From Tabrizicola_A aquatica (GTDB lineage: Bacteria > Pseudomonadota > Alphaproteobacteria > Rhodobacterales > Rhodobacteraceae), in assembly GCA_965194375.1 (NCBI GenBank), contig CBDAEL010000003.1: a stretch of 64,000 bases of DNA; one strand, written 5' to 3'. A program made the position numbers and the translations under genes. The stretch's first letter is position 1; each line of letters opens with the position of its first letter. Shown piece by piece: positions 9,088-18,235 of this stretch. The notes beneath the pieces are model-generated. The model had not been told where the DNA came from and did not search any database. It saw nothing but the letters and a program-made list of their open reading frames with translations.

Positions 9088-10254
9088 TCATGCCGCAGGC
9101 AACCGCGCCTCGACCATGCCGGCATACCAGCTTGACCCAAAGGGAATGGCGCTGTCGTCAAAGTTATAGGCGGGGTGATGCACCATCGCGGTGTCGCCAT
9201 TGCCCAAGAAGATATAGGCGCCGGGGCGTTCCAGCAGCATAAAGCTGAAATCCTCAGCCCCCATCAGGGGCGCGGTATCCGTGTCGACCTTACCCGACAC
9301 CGCCTTGGCCACTTCGGCCGCATAATCGGTGTTCTCGGGCGTATTCACCGTCACCGGATAGCCGCGCGTATAGGTCACCTCGGCCTTGGCGCCCAAGGCG
9401 AGTGCGGTGCCCTCGGCAATCTCTTTCACCCGGCGCTCGACAAAATCCTGCACGCCGAAATCCATCGTCCGTGCGGTGCCCTTCATCTTGACCACCTGCG
9501 GGATGACATTATGCGCCGTGCTGTCGGTGGCCACGGTGCAGACCGAAACCACCACCTGCTTCAACGGATCCACCCCGCGCGAGGCAATGGTCTGCAAGGC
9601 CACGATGATATGGGCCGCGACCACCGTGGTATCAATGCAGTCATGCGGTTTGGCCGCATGGCCGCCCTTACCTGTGACCACTATTTCGAACTGATCCGCC
9701 GCCGCCATCATCGCACCGGGGCGAATGGCGAACTGGCCCACCGGAATGCCGGGCATGTTGTGCATGCCGTACACCTCATTGATACCCCAGCGATCCATCA
9801 TGCCATCGGCGCACATCTCGCGCCCGCCGCCGCCACCCTCTTCGGCAGGCTGGAAAATCATTACGGCGGTGCCGTCAAAGTTGCGGGTTTCCGCCAAATA
9901 CTTGGCCGCGCCCATCAGCATAGTCGTATGCCCGTCATGGCCGCAGGCATGCATCTTGCCCGGAGTTTTCGAGGCATAACCCACCCCGGTCTGCTCATGA
10001 ATCGGCAGCGCGTCCATATCGGCGCGCAATCCGATCACCCGGCCCTTGGTATCCGTCTTGCCCTTGATCACCGCGACAACCCCGGTGCGGCCAATACCTT
10101 CCACCACCTCGTCACAGCCAATGGCATGGCAGAACTCGGCCACCTTGGCGGCAGTGCGGTGCACATCGAACAACAGCTCGGGGTTTTCGTGGAAATCGTG
10201 GCGGATCGCGGTCAGCTCGGGCAGCATCTCGGCAAAGCGGTTCTTGGGCGGCAT
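9088..10254 (-). CDS. M20 family amidohydrolase (hippurate/N-acyl-amino acid hydrolase type)
   Basis: 388 aa. Metal-binding and catalytic motifs of the M20D group are seen: HDFHENPEL, GLRADMDALP, MHACGHDGHTTMLMGAA, FQPAEEGGGGG and near the C-terminus GAEDFSFML. These enzymes remove acyl groups from amino acids (hippurate, IAA conjugates, N-acetyl amino acids); the substrate cannot be fixed here. Start is the MPPKNRFAE methionine, with AAAGGAG 7 nt upstream; 13 more codons would be open but leaderless. Convergent with cydB, 22 nt between stops. Followed upstream by an Hsp70-like gene. Confidence 0.92.
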   Translation of the reverse strand: MPPKNRFAEMLPELTAIRHDFHENPELLFDVHRTAAKVAEFCHAIGCDEVVEGIGRTGVVAVIKGKTDTKGRVIGLRADMDALPIHEQTGVGYASKTPGKMHACGHDGHTTMLMGAAKYLAETRNFDGTAVMIFQPAEEGGGGGREMCADGMMDRWGINEVYGMHNMPGIPVGQFAIRPGAMMAAADQFEIVVTGKGGHAAKPHDCIDTTVVAAHIIVALQTIASRGVDPLKQVVVSVCTVATDSTAHNVIPQVVKMKGTARTMDFGVQDFVERRVKEIAEGTALALGAKAEVTYTRGYPVTVNTPENTDYAAEVAKAVSGKVDTDTAPLMGAEDFSFMLLERPGAYIFLGNGDTAMVHHPAYNFDDSAIPFGSSWYAGMVEARLPAA

Positions 10255-10335
10255 GGGAGGACTCCTTTGGCCGACAGCTTCGGCCAATCGCACGCGCGCC
10301 GCAAGCCCCCGGTTCCGGGCGATCTGACCAAAGCC

Positions 10336-11586
10336 TCAGGCGAAACGCCGCCGCGCCTCAAGCGCCAGCCCCGCCCCAACCGAGCCAAGCATATCCCCCG
10401 TCGCCACCGGCACACCGGGCAGCACGCGGCCCACCAGCGCGCGCAAGGCGGGCAGGTCGGATGATCCGCCGGTCAAGAACACCGTCCCCACCTGCGCCGG
10501 TGTCAGCCCGCCTTCAGCAAGCACCTCGGCCATGAGCCCGCCGATCCGGTCCAGGCCCGATGCCAGACACTCGGCCAACCGCTCGGCACTCGCCATCGGG
10601 TTCGGCCCACCGGTGATCGGCTTTAGCTGCATCCGATGCATAGGCGCAGACGACAGCGCAATCTTCGTCGCTTCCACCTCCATCGCCAACGCATGCCCCG
10701 CGCGCAGGCCCACCACATGGGCAAAGCGGCCCACCAGATCGGCGCGGTCAGCGTCCGCCAAAAGCGATTTGATTTCAGTTGCTTTCTTCGGAGTATACAG
10801 GCTGTTGATCCGGTGCCACGTCGCCAGATCAAGGAAATAATGGTTCGGAACCAATGCCTTGCCGCCATTCAGGCTGCTGCCATGGCCCAGATGCGGCATC
10901 ACCTCGGCCAAGGACAGGCTGCGGTCAAAATCCGTACCGCCCAGACGAATGCCGCCATTGCCCAAAATGTCAGCGGCCCGGTCCACCGCCCGCGCCCGTT
11001 CGGGCGAGACGCGGACCAAGGAGATGTCCGAGGTGCCGCCGCCGATATCGACGATCAGCACGATCTCTTCGCGCACCACCCCCGCCTCATACTGCAAGGC
11101 CGCCGCGATCGGTTCGAACTGAAAGGCAATGTCCTTGAACCCCACCGCCGCCGCAATCTCGGCCAGCGCGGTTTCGGCCGCCTGATCGGCCGCCGCATCA
11201 CCGTCAACGAAATGCACCGGGCGGCCCAGAACGACCCGGTCAACGCCCGGCGAATTTTCCTCAAGAACGTCGCGCATGTGTCTGATGAATTTTGACAAAA
11301 CATCCCGGAACGTCACCGCGCGGCGTCCCACCACCGTGCGCTCATCAATCAACCCCGACCCCAGCGTTGATTTCAGCCCGCGCATCAGGCGGCCTTCGTC
11401 GCCCTCGATATAGGCGGCCATCGCGGCGCGCCCAAAGAGAGCCGGCCCATCCTCGGCCCAGAACACCGCCGAAGGCAGCGTCAGATGCGCATCCTCCAGC
11501 GCGATCAGCCGCGCAGGCCCGGTTGGCCCGGCCAGCGAAACCGTGGAGTTTGATGTGCCAAAGTCGATACCGCAGAATTCGGTCAT
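10336..11586 (-). CDS. Hsp70/actin-fold protein, YegD-like
   Basis: 416 aa. The phosphate-1 loop GIDFGTSNSTVSLAG lies at the N-terminus, phosphate-2 DIGGGTSDISLVR in the middle, and the adenosine motif LTGGSSDLPALR near the C-terminus. The protein stops shortly after the nucleotide-binding domain, so the beta-sandwich and lid of DnaK are absent. This matches the YegD group, regarded as a chaperone-like ATPase of unclear role. It has no DnaJ or GrpE neighbour. Its stop is 81 nt upstream of the M20 gene start on the same strand; co-transcription is possible. Confidence 0.85.
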   Translation of the reverse strand: MTEFCGIDFGTSNSTVSLAGPTGPARLIALEDAHLTLPSAVFWAEDGPALFGRAAMAAYIEGDEGRLMRGLKSTLGSGLIDERTVVGRRAVTFRDVLSKFIRHMRDVLEENSPGVDRVVLGRPVHFVDGDAAADQAAETALAEIAAAVGFKDIAFQFEPIAAALQYEAGVVREEIVLIVDIGGGTSDISLVRVSPERARAVDRAADILGNGGIRLGGTDFDRSLSLAEVMPHLGHGSSLNGGKALVPNHYFLDLATWHRINSLYTPKKATEIKSLLADADRADLVGRFAHVVGLRAGHALAMEVEATKIALSSAPMHRMQLKPITGGPNPMASAERLAECLASGLDRIGGLMAEVLAEGGLTPAQVGTVFLTGGSSDLPALRALVGRVLPGVPVATGDMLGSVGAGLALEARRRFA

Positions 11587-11653
11587 GGTCTTTCCCCGCG
11601 CGAAGCGCCCCTCATAGGGGCCACATCGGCGGCGTCTAGGGAAAAGTGCCGCG

Positions 11654-12997
11654 CTACAACCCGCGCGCCACTTTCAATGAGGACCCGTCCCGGAACCGCG
11701 ACAGCCGAAAGCGCGACAGATCATGCCCGGGCGCGCGGCCCCGCACCAGATCGGCCACCACCCGGCCCAGACCGGGACCGATGCCAAAGCCATGCCCAGA
11801 AAGGCCCGTGGCGATCACCAGCCCCTCAATCGGGGCGCGGTCGATCACCGGCACCACATCGGGCATGGTGTCGATCATCCCAGCCCAAGCGCTGCGCAGT
11901 TTGGGTCGGCCCAGCGCAGGCAAAGCGGCGGCGAATTCGTCCTGAACCCGGCCCAGCGTGGCCATGTTCGGTTTGGGGTCCAAGATCCGCAACTGTTCAA
12001 AGGGCGATACCTCATCGCCTTGCCAACCGCGCGCGGTGCGCCAACCATCGGGGTAATGGCGCGGCGCGGTGGCGCGAAACCGGGTCTTGCGCCAATCGGC
12101 CTTGAGTGTCGGCAAGTACTTGAAGACATGACGAAACGCATCGGGACCCAAAAAGAAATCATGATGTGATCCGGGTGCGATCGAATAGCTGCCGTCCTGA
12201 CGACGGCGAAAGGCAAAAAGATCATCCGCCGCATTGCCGGCAAAGACCTCGGGCATCGGTTCGGTCTGCGCCACCGACGCCAGCACCGACAGCTGCGGGA
12301 TCTCCACCCCCTCGGCCCGCAAGAACAAGGACGACCACGCGCCCCCCGCCACAACGACCTGATCGCAGGCGATGCGGCCCTTTTCGGTGTAAACCCCGGT
12401 GATGCGCCCGCCTGCGCGATCCAGCCGCCGCACCGCGCAGTCTTCCACAATCACCGCGCCACGTGCCTCCGCGCCCTCGGCCAGCATCGGCACGGCCACC
12501 CAAGGCTCGGCCCGCGCATCTGACGGGGTCAACATCCCACCGATCCAAGGAGCAGCAACCCCCGAAATCCGCGCCTTGATCTGGTCGGGCGTCTGCATCA
12601 CCGTATCCAGTTGATGCACCATCGCTTGTTTGCGCCAGTCCTCAAACCCCGCCATCTCGGCCTCGGTGCGGGCAAGGTACATCACGCCTTCTTGGCGAAA
12701 GCCCAAGCCTGCGCCGAACTCGGACGACAGCCCTTTCCACAGGCGCATCGATTCAACCATGATCGGCAGTTCCGCCAGATCCCGGCCCTGCTGGCGGATC
12801 CAGCCCCAGTTGCGGCTGGATTGCTCGCCCGCCACGCGGCCCTTTTCGCACAAGACCACCTTGACCCCGGCCTCGGCCAGATACCATGCGGTCATGACCC
12901 CCATGATGCCGCCGCCGATGACCACCACATCGGCGGCCGTAGGCAAAGGTGCCGTGAACCGCGCCGGGCGCGCCAGTGAGATCGGAAAGCCGCTCAT
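11654..12997 (-). CDS. FAD-dependent amine/amino-acid oxidase (DAO family)
   Basis: 447 aa. The Rossmann motif VVIGGGIMGVMTAWYLAEAG is near residues 26-45, followed by CEKGRVAGEQSSRNWGWIRQQGRD, a signature of the PuuB/DadA-like branch of the DAO superfamily. Near the C-terminus GLVIATGLSGHGFGIGPGLG forms the second flavin contact. Predicted cytoplasmic oxidase for an amine, D-amino acid or gamma-glutamyl-polyamine. The start ATG overlaps the argE stop in an ATGA, indicating translational coupling with argE, and both diverge from a peptide importer, so the oxidase probably acts on imported amino acids or amines. Confidence 0.88.
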   Translation of the reverse strand: MSGFPISLARPARFTAPLPTAADVVVIGGGIMGVMTAWYLAEAGVKVVLCEKGRVAGEQSSRNWGWIRQQGRDLAELPIMVESMRLWKGLSSEFGAGLGFRQEGVMYLARTEAEMAGFEDWRKQAMVHQLDTVMQTPDQIKARISGVAAPWIGGMLTPSDARAEPWVAVPMLAEGAEARGAVIVEDCAVRRLDRAGGRITGVYTEKGRIACDQVVVAGGAWSSLFLRAEGVEIPQLSVLASVAQTEPMPEVFAGNAADDLFAFRRRQDGSYSIAPGSHHDFFLGPDAFRHVFKYLPTLKADWRKTRFRATAPRHYPDGWRTARGWQGDEVSPFEQLRILDPKPNMATLGRVQDEFAAALPALGRPKLRSAWAGMIDTMPDVVPVIDRAPIEGLVIATGLSGHGFGIGPGLGRVVADLVRGRAPGHDLSRFRLSRFRDGSSLKVARGL

Positions 12998-14151
12998 GCG
13001 CATTCGTCCAAAAGCCGCTCCATAAACCGTTGGCCTGCCTGAAACTCGCTCACTTCAAGGTATTCATCCGGCTGATGCGCCTGCGCGATGTCGCCCGGCC
13101 CGCAGACGATGGCGGAATAGCCCGCCTCCTGAAACTGCCCGGCCTCCGTGCCATAGCTGACCACGCCGGTCGCGTTGTCGCCGGTCAGGCGGCGCGCAAT
13201 CGCCTCAGCCTCGCCGTCGGCCTCGGGCACCAGAGCGGGCACCCCGAAGAACCGCTCCAGATGCACCCCCGCTTCGGGGCGCTGCGCCTTGAGAAGTGCA
13301 TCCATGCGTGCAGCTTCGGCCTCAAAGGTGCGGGCATGCGCCTCGACATCCTCACCCGGCACCACCCGCATTTCCACCGCGAACCGGCAATCGGCGGCTG
13401 TGATGTTATGCGCCGTGCCGCCCGAGATCATGCCGACATGCAGCGTGGTGAAGGGCGGATAAAACGTCGACGCAATCGGGGTCGGCGCATGGGCCTGAAT
13501 TTCGGCGTTGCGGTCATTGACCCAACCGATCAGCCGCGCGCCCTCCATGATGGCAGACACGCCATAGGGCAGAAGCGAGGAATGCACCTCAAACCCCTTC
13601 ACATGCACATGAAACCCAGTGCCACCCTTATGACCAGTGATGATCTTCATGTTCGACGGCTCGCCAATCAGCGCAGCGGCCCCTTTGGGCAAAACCTTCC
13701 CCATCGTCTCGATCATCGGCGGCGCGCCGGTGCAGCCCACCTCTTCGTCATAGGACAATGCCAGTTGCACAGGCCGCCGCACGCCCATCTTTTGCGCCCG
13801 CACCAAGGCCCAGACCGACAGGGCGACATAGCCCTTCATGTCGCAGGTGCCGCGCCCGTAAAGCCGACCATTGCGTTCGACAACAGTCCAAGGGTCGGTT
13901 GTCCAGTCCTGCCCATCCACTGGCACCACATCGGAATGGCCCGACAAGACGACCGCCCCCTCAACCCGCGGCCCGGCATGGGCCATCAGCGCGGCTTTCT
14001 GCCGATCCTCATTCCAATGGCGGTGACATTCGATGCCATGGCCGGTCAAATAGCCCTCAAGCCAATCGACCAGCGCCAGATTGCTGTCCCGGCTGACCGT
14101 GGGAAAAGCCACCAACCGTTCCAACACCTGACGCGACGTCAATTCTTCCAT
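12994..14151 (-). CDS. argE: Acetylornithine deacetylase (M20 family)
   Basis: 385 aa, typical length. Motifs: LSGHSDVVPVDGQDW, GRGTCDMKGYVAL and SYDEEVGCTGAPPMIE carry the zinc ligands and the catalytic Glu; GTEAGQFQEAGYSAIVCGPG is the C-terminal dimer/active-site segment that is diagnostic for ArgE. Hydrolyses N-acetylornithine to ornithine, but close relatives act on other N-acyl amino acids, and its coupling to an oxidase suggests a catabolic use. Start is at MEELTSR, with GGGGAGG upstream; 19 further codons are open but leaderless. Confidence 0.88.
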   Translation of the reverse strand: MEELTSRQVLERLVAFPTVSRDSNLALVDWLEGYLTGHGIECHRHWNEDRQKAALMAHAGPRVEGAVVLSGHSDVVPVDGQDWTTDPWTVVERNGRLYGRGTCDMKGYVALSVWALVRAQKMGVRRPVQLALSYDEEVGCTGAPPMIETMGKVLPKGAAALIGEPSNMKIITGHKGGTGFHVHVKGFEVHSSLLPYGVSAIMEGARLIGWVNDRNAEIQAHAPTPIASTFYPPFTTLHVGMISGGTAHNITAADCRFAVEMRVVPGEDVEAHARTFEAEAARMDALLKAQRPEAGVHLERFFGVPALVPEADGEAEAIARRLTGDNATGVVSYGTEAGQFQEAGYSAIVCGPGDIAQAHQPDEYLEVSEFQAGQRFMERLLDECA

Positions 14152-14395
14152 GGCTAGGCCTCCCCTATATCTTGCGGCGAAGGTGGCGCTGCCTCTGGTC
14201 CCTGTCAATCCATGGCATTTCGCCCGACTCCCCGTGCAGATTGCCGCGCCCCTCCGTCATATCGGCGCATAGAAACAGGGTTGATAGGTGCATCAAAATC
14301 GGAAAGACTTGCCAAACTGTGCGCGGCAATGCTGTCAAAGAACAGCGGGCGCATCGCCAAAAACAAAATAAAAACAAGAAGCTGGGGAGTTACAT
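14152..14395. promoter_or_regulatory. Divergent promoter region between argE and the peptide importer
   Basis: 244 nt without a gene, A/T-rich towards the importer (poly-A tracts at 14359-14380). It must hold both divergent promoters; I cannot place clear -35/-10 pairs. No hairpin or repeat of note. Confidence 0.4.
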
Positions 14396-15406
14396 ATGCC
14401 CGATGGGGCCGCGCCCGTCCTTGATGTCAGGGGGCTGAAGACCGTTTTCCGCACCCGCGGGGGCGAGATTCACGCCGTGAACTCGGTCAGCTTTCACCTC
14501 AACCGGGGGGAAGTGCTGGGCGTGGTGGGTGAAAGTGGCTCGGGCAAGTCGGTCACCATGATGAGCTTGATCGGCCTACTCCCCTCGCCGCCCGCCGAAA
14601 TTCGGGGCGGTCAGGTGATGCTGGGCGACCAAGATCTGCTGAAGATCGGGGCCGAGGATTTGCGCCATGTGCGCGGGGCCAGAATCGGCTTTGTATTCCA
14701 AGACCCAATGACCAGCCTCAACCCGGTGTTCACCGTCGGCATGCAGATCATGGAGCCGCTGCGCGAGCATATGGGCATGGACAAGGCCCGCGCCGAGGCC
14801 CGCGCGGTTGAGCTGTTGGAACTGGTCGGCATCCCCGATGCGCGCAGCCGACTGAAATCCTATCCGCATCAGTTTTCCGGCGGCATGCGTCAGCGGGTGA
14901 TGATTGCCATCGCCTTGGCCTGCAATCCCGATGTGCTGATTGCCGATGAACCCACCACCGCGCTGGACGTGACGATTCAGGCGCAAATTCTTGAACTGGT
15001 GAAGGAACTTCGCCAAAAGCTGGGCATGGCGATCATCTGGATCACCCATGACCTGGGCGTTATCGCCGCCGTGGCCGACCGGGTGATGGTGATGTACGGC
15101 GGTCAGGTGGCCGAACATGGCCCGGTGAAAGAGATTTTCGCCAATCCGCGCCACCCCTACACCCGCGCTTTGCTGAAAACCATTCCCTCGATTTCCGGCG
15201 CGCGTGAAGCGCGGTTGCAAGTGATCGAAGGCCAGCCGCCGATTTTGAACGACGCACCGACATCCTGTCCGTTCCGGGCGCGCTGCAGCCATGCCATGGC
15301 GATCTGTGAGGCGGAAAACCCCGCCCGCCGCGCCATTGATGGCGCGCCCTTGGGCCATGGCCATGATGTCGCATGCCACTGGACCCCGGAGGTCGCCGAT
15401 GCGTGA
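14396..15406 (+). CDS. Peptide ABC transporter ATP-binding protein (DppD/OppD type)
   Basis: 336 aa. Walker A GESGSGKS is at residues 45-52, the ABC signature reads FSGGMRQRVMIA, and Walker B is PDVLIADEPTTALD. The C-terminal oligopeptide/dipeptide transporter region with CPFRARCSHAMAICE provides the cysteine cluster found in DppD/OppD. First gene of a five-gene importer operon (ATPase, ATPase, binding protein, two permeases). SD GGGGAG precedes the ATG. The final 8 nt overlap the next ATPase gene. Confidence 0.93.
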   Translation: MPDGAAPVLDVRGLKTVFRTRGGEIHAVNSVSFHLNRGEVLGVVGESGSGKSVTMMSLIGLLPSPPAEIRGGQVMLGDQDLLKIGAEDLRHVRGARIGFVFQDPMTSLNPVFTVGMQIMEPLREHMGMDKARAEARAVELLELVGIPDARSRLKSYPHQFSGGMRQRVMIAIALACNPDVLIADEPTTALDVTIQAQILELVKELRQKLGMAIIWITHDLGVIAAVADRVMVMYGGQVAEHGPVKEIFANPRHPYTRALLKTIPSISGAREARLQVIEGQPPILNDAPTSCPFRARCSHAMAICEAENPARRAIDGAPLGHGHDVACHWTPEVADA

Positions 15407-16451
15407 CACCCGCCCCGATCCGCTGGTTCAGGTCGAAGATCTGAAGATGCACTTTCCGATCTATACCGGCGTCTTTCGCCGCCACACCGGCGACGTCAAG
15501 GCGGTGGATGGGGTGTCCTTTACCATTCAAGCCGGGGAAACCCTTGGTCTTGTGGGCGAATCTGGCTGCGGCAAATCCACCGTGGGCCGCGCGCTGTTGC
15601 GGCTTTATGAGCCGACTGCGGGCCGCGTGGTGATTGAGGGCGAGGATATCGCGACGCTCGACGCCGAAACCCTGCGCAAGAAACGCCCCTCGATGCAGAT
15701 GGTGTTTCAAGACCCTCAGGCCAGCCTGAACCCGCGCATGACGCTTTCGGCGATCATTTCCGAGCCGATGGTGGAACACACCCGCATGACGGCGGACGAA
15801 CGCCAAGCGCGCGTTTATGAGCTGATGGATGCGGTCGGCCTGAACCGCCGCTTTGCCAACCGCTACCCGCATGAGTTTTCCGGCGGTCAGCGGCAGCGCA
15901 TCGGCATTGCCCGCGCGCTGGCGCTGAACCCGAAGTTCATCGTCTGCGACGAACCGATTGCCGCGCTGGATGTGTCGATTCAGGCGCAGGTGGTCAACCT
16001 TCTGGAAGACTTGCAGGAAAAGTTCGGGCTGACCTATCTCTTCATCAGCCACGATCTGTCGATGGTGCGCCATATCGCGGACCGGGTGGCGGTGATGTAT
16101 CTGGGCCGGATTGCCGAGCTTTCCCCGCGCGATGACCTTTACGCAAAGCCCCTGCACCCTTACGCCGAGGCGCTGTTGTCAGCGGTCAACGAACCCGATC
16201 CGAACCGCGCCCGGCGCGAACGGATCATTCTGAAGGGCGATGTGCCCTCGCCCGCCAATCCGCCCAAAGGCTGCAGCTTTTCCACCCGCTGCCCCAAGGT
16301 CTTTGACCAATGCCGCATCACGCGCCCCAACCTGACGCAGGTTGAAGCGGGCCGCTTTGTGGCATGCCATCTTTTTACCCAAAACACGGACGCCGGACCA
16401 ACCGGCGCACCCGAGGTTATCGAGCTTAACCAACAAGGAGAGACGACATGA
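15399..16451 (+). CDS. Peptide ABC transporter ATP-binding protein (DppF/OppF type)
   Basis: 350 aa. Walker A GESGCGKST at residues 53-61, signature FSGGQRQRIGIARAL, Walker B FIVCDEPIAALD, C-terminal cysteine cluster CSFSTRCPKVFDQC. Start at MRDTRPD, overlapping the preceding gene by 8 nt with a GGAGG SD; the frame is open upstream only within the previous gene. Second ATPase of the heteromeric importer. Its TGA overlaps the start of the binding-protein gene in an ATGA. Confidence 0.93.
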   Translation: MRDTRPDPLVQVEDLKMHFPIYTGVFRRHTGDVKAVDGVSFTIQAGETLGLVGESGCGKSTVGRALLRLYEPTAGRVVIEGEDIATLDAETLRKKRPSMQMVFQDPQASLNPRMTLSAIISEPMVEHTRMTADERQARVYELMDAVGLNRRFANRYPHEFSGGQRQRIGIARALALNPKFIVCDEPIAALDVSIQAQVVNLLEDLQEKFGLTYLFISHDLSMVRHIADRVAVMYLGRIAELSPRDDLYAKPLHPYAEALLSAVNEPDPNRARRERIILKGDVPSPANPPKGCSFSTRCPKVFDQCRITRPNLTQVEAGRFVACHLFTQNTDAGPTGAPEVIELNQQGETT

Positions 16452-18148
16452 AACTGAAAACAGCCCTTCTGGGCGCCGCCTGCGCCGTGGCCTTCGCGCC
16501 CGCCGCATTCGCCGAACGTGGCGCCGATGGCAATGTCAACGTGCTGTATTGGCAGGCCCCCTCGACGTTGAACCCCTACCTGTCTTCGGGCACCAAAGAC
16601 GTGGAAACCGCGTCGCTGATCCTCGAAGGTCTGGCTGGTTTTAACGAAAAGGGCGAAGTGGTCGCCCGTCTGGCTGACGGCGTTCCGACCGTGGAAAACG
16701 GCGGCGTGGCCGCTGACCTGACCTCGATCACTTGGAAGCTGCAGCCCGGCCTTCTGTGGTCCGACGGCACGCCGGTGACCTCGGCCGATGCGAAATTCAC
16801 GTGGGAATATTGCACCCATCCCGAAGGTGGCTGCGCCCAAGCGGCCCGTTATGAGGGCATCACGGCCATCGACACCCCGGACGAGCTGACCATCGTCATC
16901 ACGTTCTCGGGCCCGAAGCCGAACCCCTACACCGCCTTTGTCGGCGGCACCTCGCCCATCCTGCAGGCCGCACAATTCGCCAACTGCCTTGGCGCAGCGG
17001 CCTCGACCTGCACCGATCAGAACTTTGGCCCGATCGGGACTGGCCCCTTTGTCGTGACCGAGTTCAAGACCAACGACACCGTGTCCTTGGCCGCGAACAC
17101 CAACTACCGTGACCCGGCAAAGCCCGCCTTCGCCACCATGACCGTCAAGGGCGGCGGCGATGCCGAAGCCGCAGCACGCGCTGTGATGGAAACCGGCGAG
17201 TTTGACTATGCTTGGAACACCCAGATCAACCCCGAACTGCAGGCAGCCATGGCTGGCGGCGGCAAGGGCGTGTTCCTGAACGGTTTCGGCACGCTCGTTG
17301 AGCGGATCGAGATGAACATGACCGATCCTTCGGCAGACCTGCCCGAGGGTGAGCGTTCGACCACCAAGCATCCGCACCCGATCCTTTCCGATATCAAGGT
17401 GCGCACCGCACTGTCGAAGGCGATTGACCGTCAGATCCTCGTCGATATCGGCTATGGCGCGGCTGGCCGTCCGACCTGCAATCTGGTGCCCGCACCGGAA
17501 ATGTTTGCCTCGGACAACACCGGCTGCTTGACCCAGGACCTCGAAGGCGCCAAGGCGCTTTTGGATGAGGCTGGCTGGGTCGTGGGTGCTGACGGCATCC
17601 GCGAAAAAGACGGCAAGAAGCTGCAGCTCTTGTACCAAACCTCGACCAACCCCGTCCGTCAGGACTTCCAAGCGCTGATCAAGGGCTGGTGGAACGAGAT
17701 TGGCGTCGGCGTTGAGTTGAAGAACATCGACGCTTCGGTCTTCTTCGGTGGGGATGCCGGTTCGCCCGACACCTTCCAGAAGTTCTATTCGGATGTCGAA
17801 ATGTACGCCAACAACTTCGACGGCACCGATCCCGAGCCCTATCTGGCGCAGTACATGTGCGACAAGATCCCGGGCCCGGACAACCAGTGGCAGGGCGAAA
17901 ACATCAACCGTTTCTGCGACCCGGCATATGACGCCTTGGTCAAGGAAATGTCGGCAACCGCCGAGATGGGCAAGCGCTCTGAGCTGGCCAAGAAGATGAA
18001 CGACATGCTGACCAAAGACAGCATGGTCGTGGTGCCGCTGGTTGACCGTGGCCGCCTGTCGGCTGCTTCGACCACCCTTGGCGGTGTGGTTCTAAACACC
18101 TGGGACACCGAACTGTGGAACGCCCAGGATTGGTTCCGCGTCAAGTGA
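16448..18148 (+). CDS. Peptide ABC transporter substrate-binding protein (SBP_bac_5)
   Basis: 566 aa. Sec signal peptide MKLKTALLGAACAVAFAPAA with cleavage near AFAE, so the mature protein is periplasmic. The start of the fold shows NVLYWQAPSTLNPYLSSGTKD, and TFSGPKPNPYTAFVGG and IGTGPFVVTEFK are typical of cluster-C peptide-binding proteins. SD AAGGAG. Binds di-/oligopeptides or related solutes (opines, polyamine conjugates); ligand not resolvable. Followed by a hairpin before the permease genes, which is expected to raise binding-protein mRNA relative to the permeases. Confidence 0.93.
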   Translation: MKLKTALLGAACAVAFAPAAFAERGADGNVNVLYWQAPSTLNPYLSSGTKDVETASLILEGLAGFNEKGEVVARLADGVPTVENGGVAADLTSITWKLQPGLLWSDGTPVTSADAKFTWEYCTHPEGGCAQAARYEGITAIDTPDELTIVITFSGPKPNPYTAFVGGTSPILQAAQFANCLGAAASTCTDQNFGPIGTGPFVVTEFKTNDTVSLAANTNYRDPAKPAFATMTVKGGGDAEAAARAVMETGEFDYAWNTQINPELQAAMAGGGKGVFLNGFGTLVERIEMNMTDPSADLPEGERSTTKHPHPILSDIKVRTALSKAIDRQILVDIGYGAAGRPTCNLVPAPEMFASDNTGCLTQDLEGAKALLDEAGWVVGADGIREKDGKKLQLLYQTSTNPVRQDFQALIKGWWNEIGVGVELKNIDASVFFGGDAGSPDTFQKFYSDVEMYANNFDGTDPEPYLAQYMCDKIPGPDNQWQGENINRFCDPAYDALVKEMSATAEMGKRSELAKKMNDMLTKDSMVVVPLVDRGRLSAASTTLGGVVLNTWDTELWNAQDWFRVK

Positions 18149-18163
18149 TCTAAGCGTTTCTGG

Positions 18164-18194
18164 GGGGCGGGCCCGCATCGGCCCGCCCCTTTTT
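18164..18194 (+). terminator. Intercistronic terminator/attenuator after the binding-protein gene
   Basis: Ten-bp G/C stem GGGGCGGGCC / GGCCCGCCCC (loop CGCATC) followed by TTTTT. It sits between binding protein and permease, so probably a partial terminator or 3'-end stabiliser. Confidence 0.85.
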
Positions 18195-18235
18195 CACCCC
18201 TTCGTAAAGACTGCTGACCAAAGGCGCACCGCCCC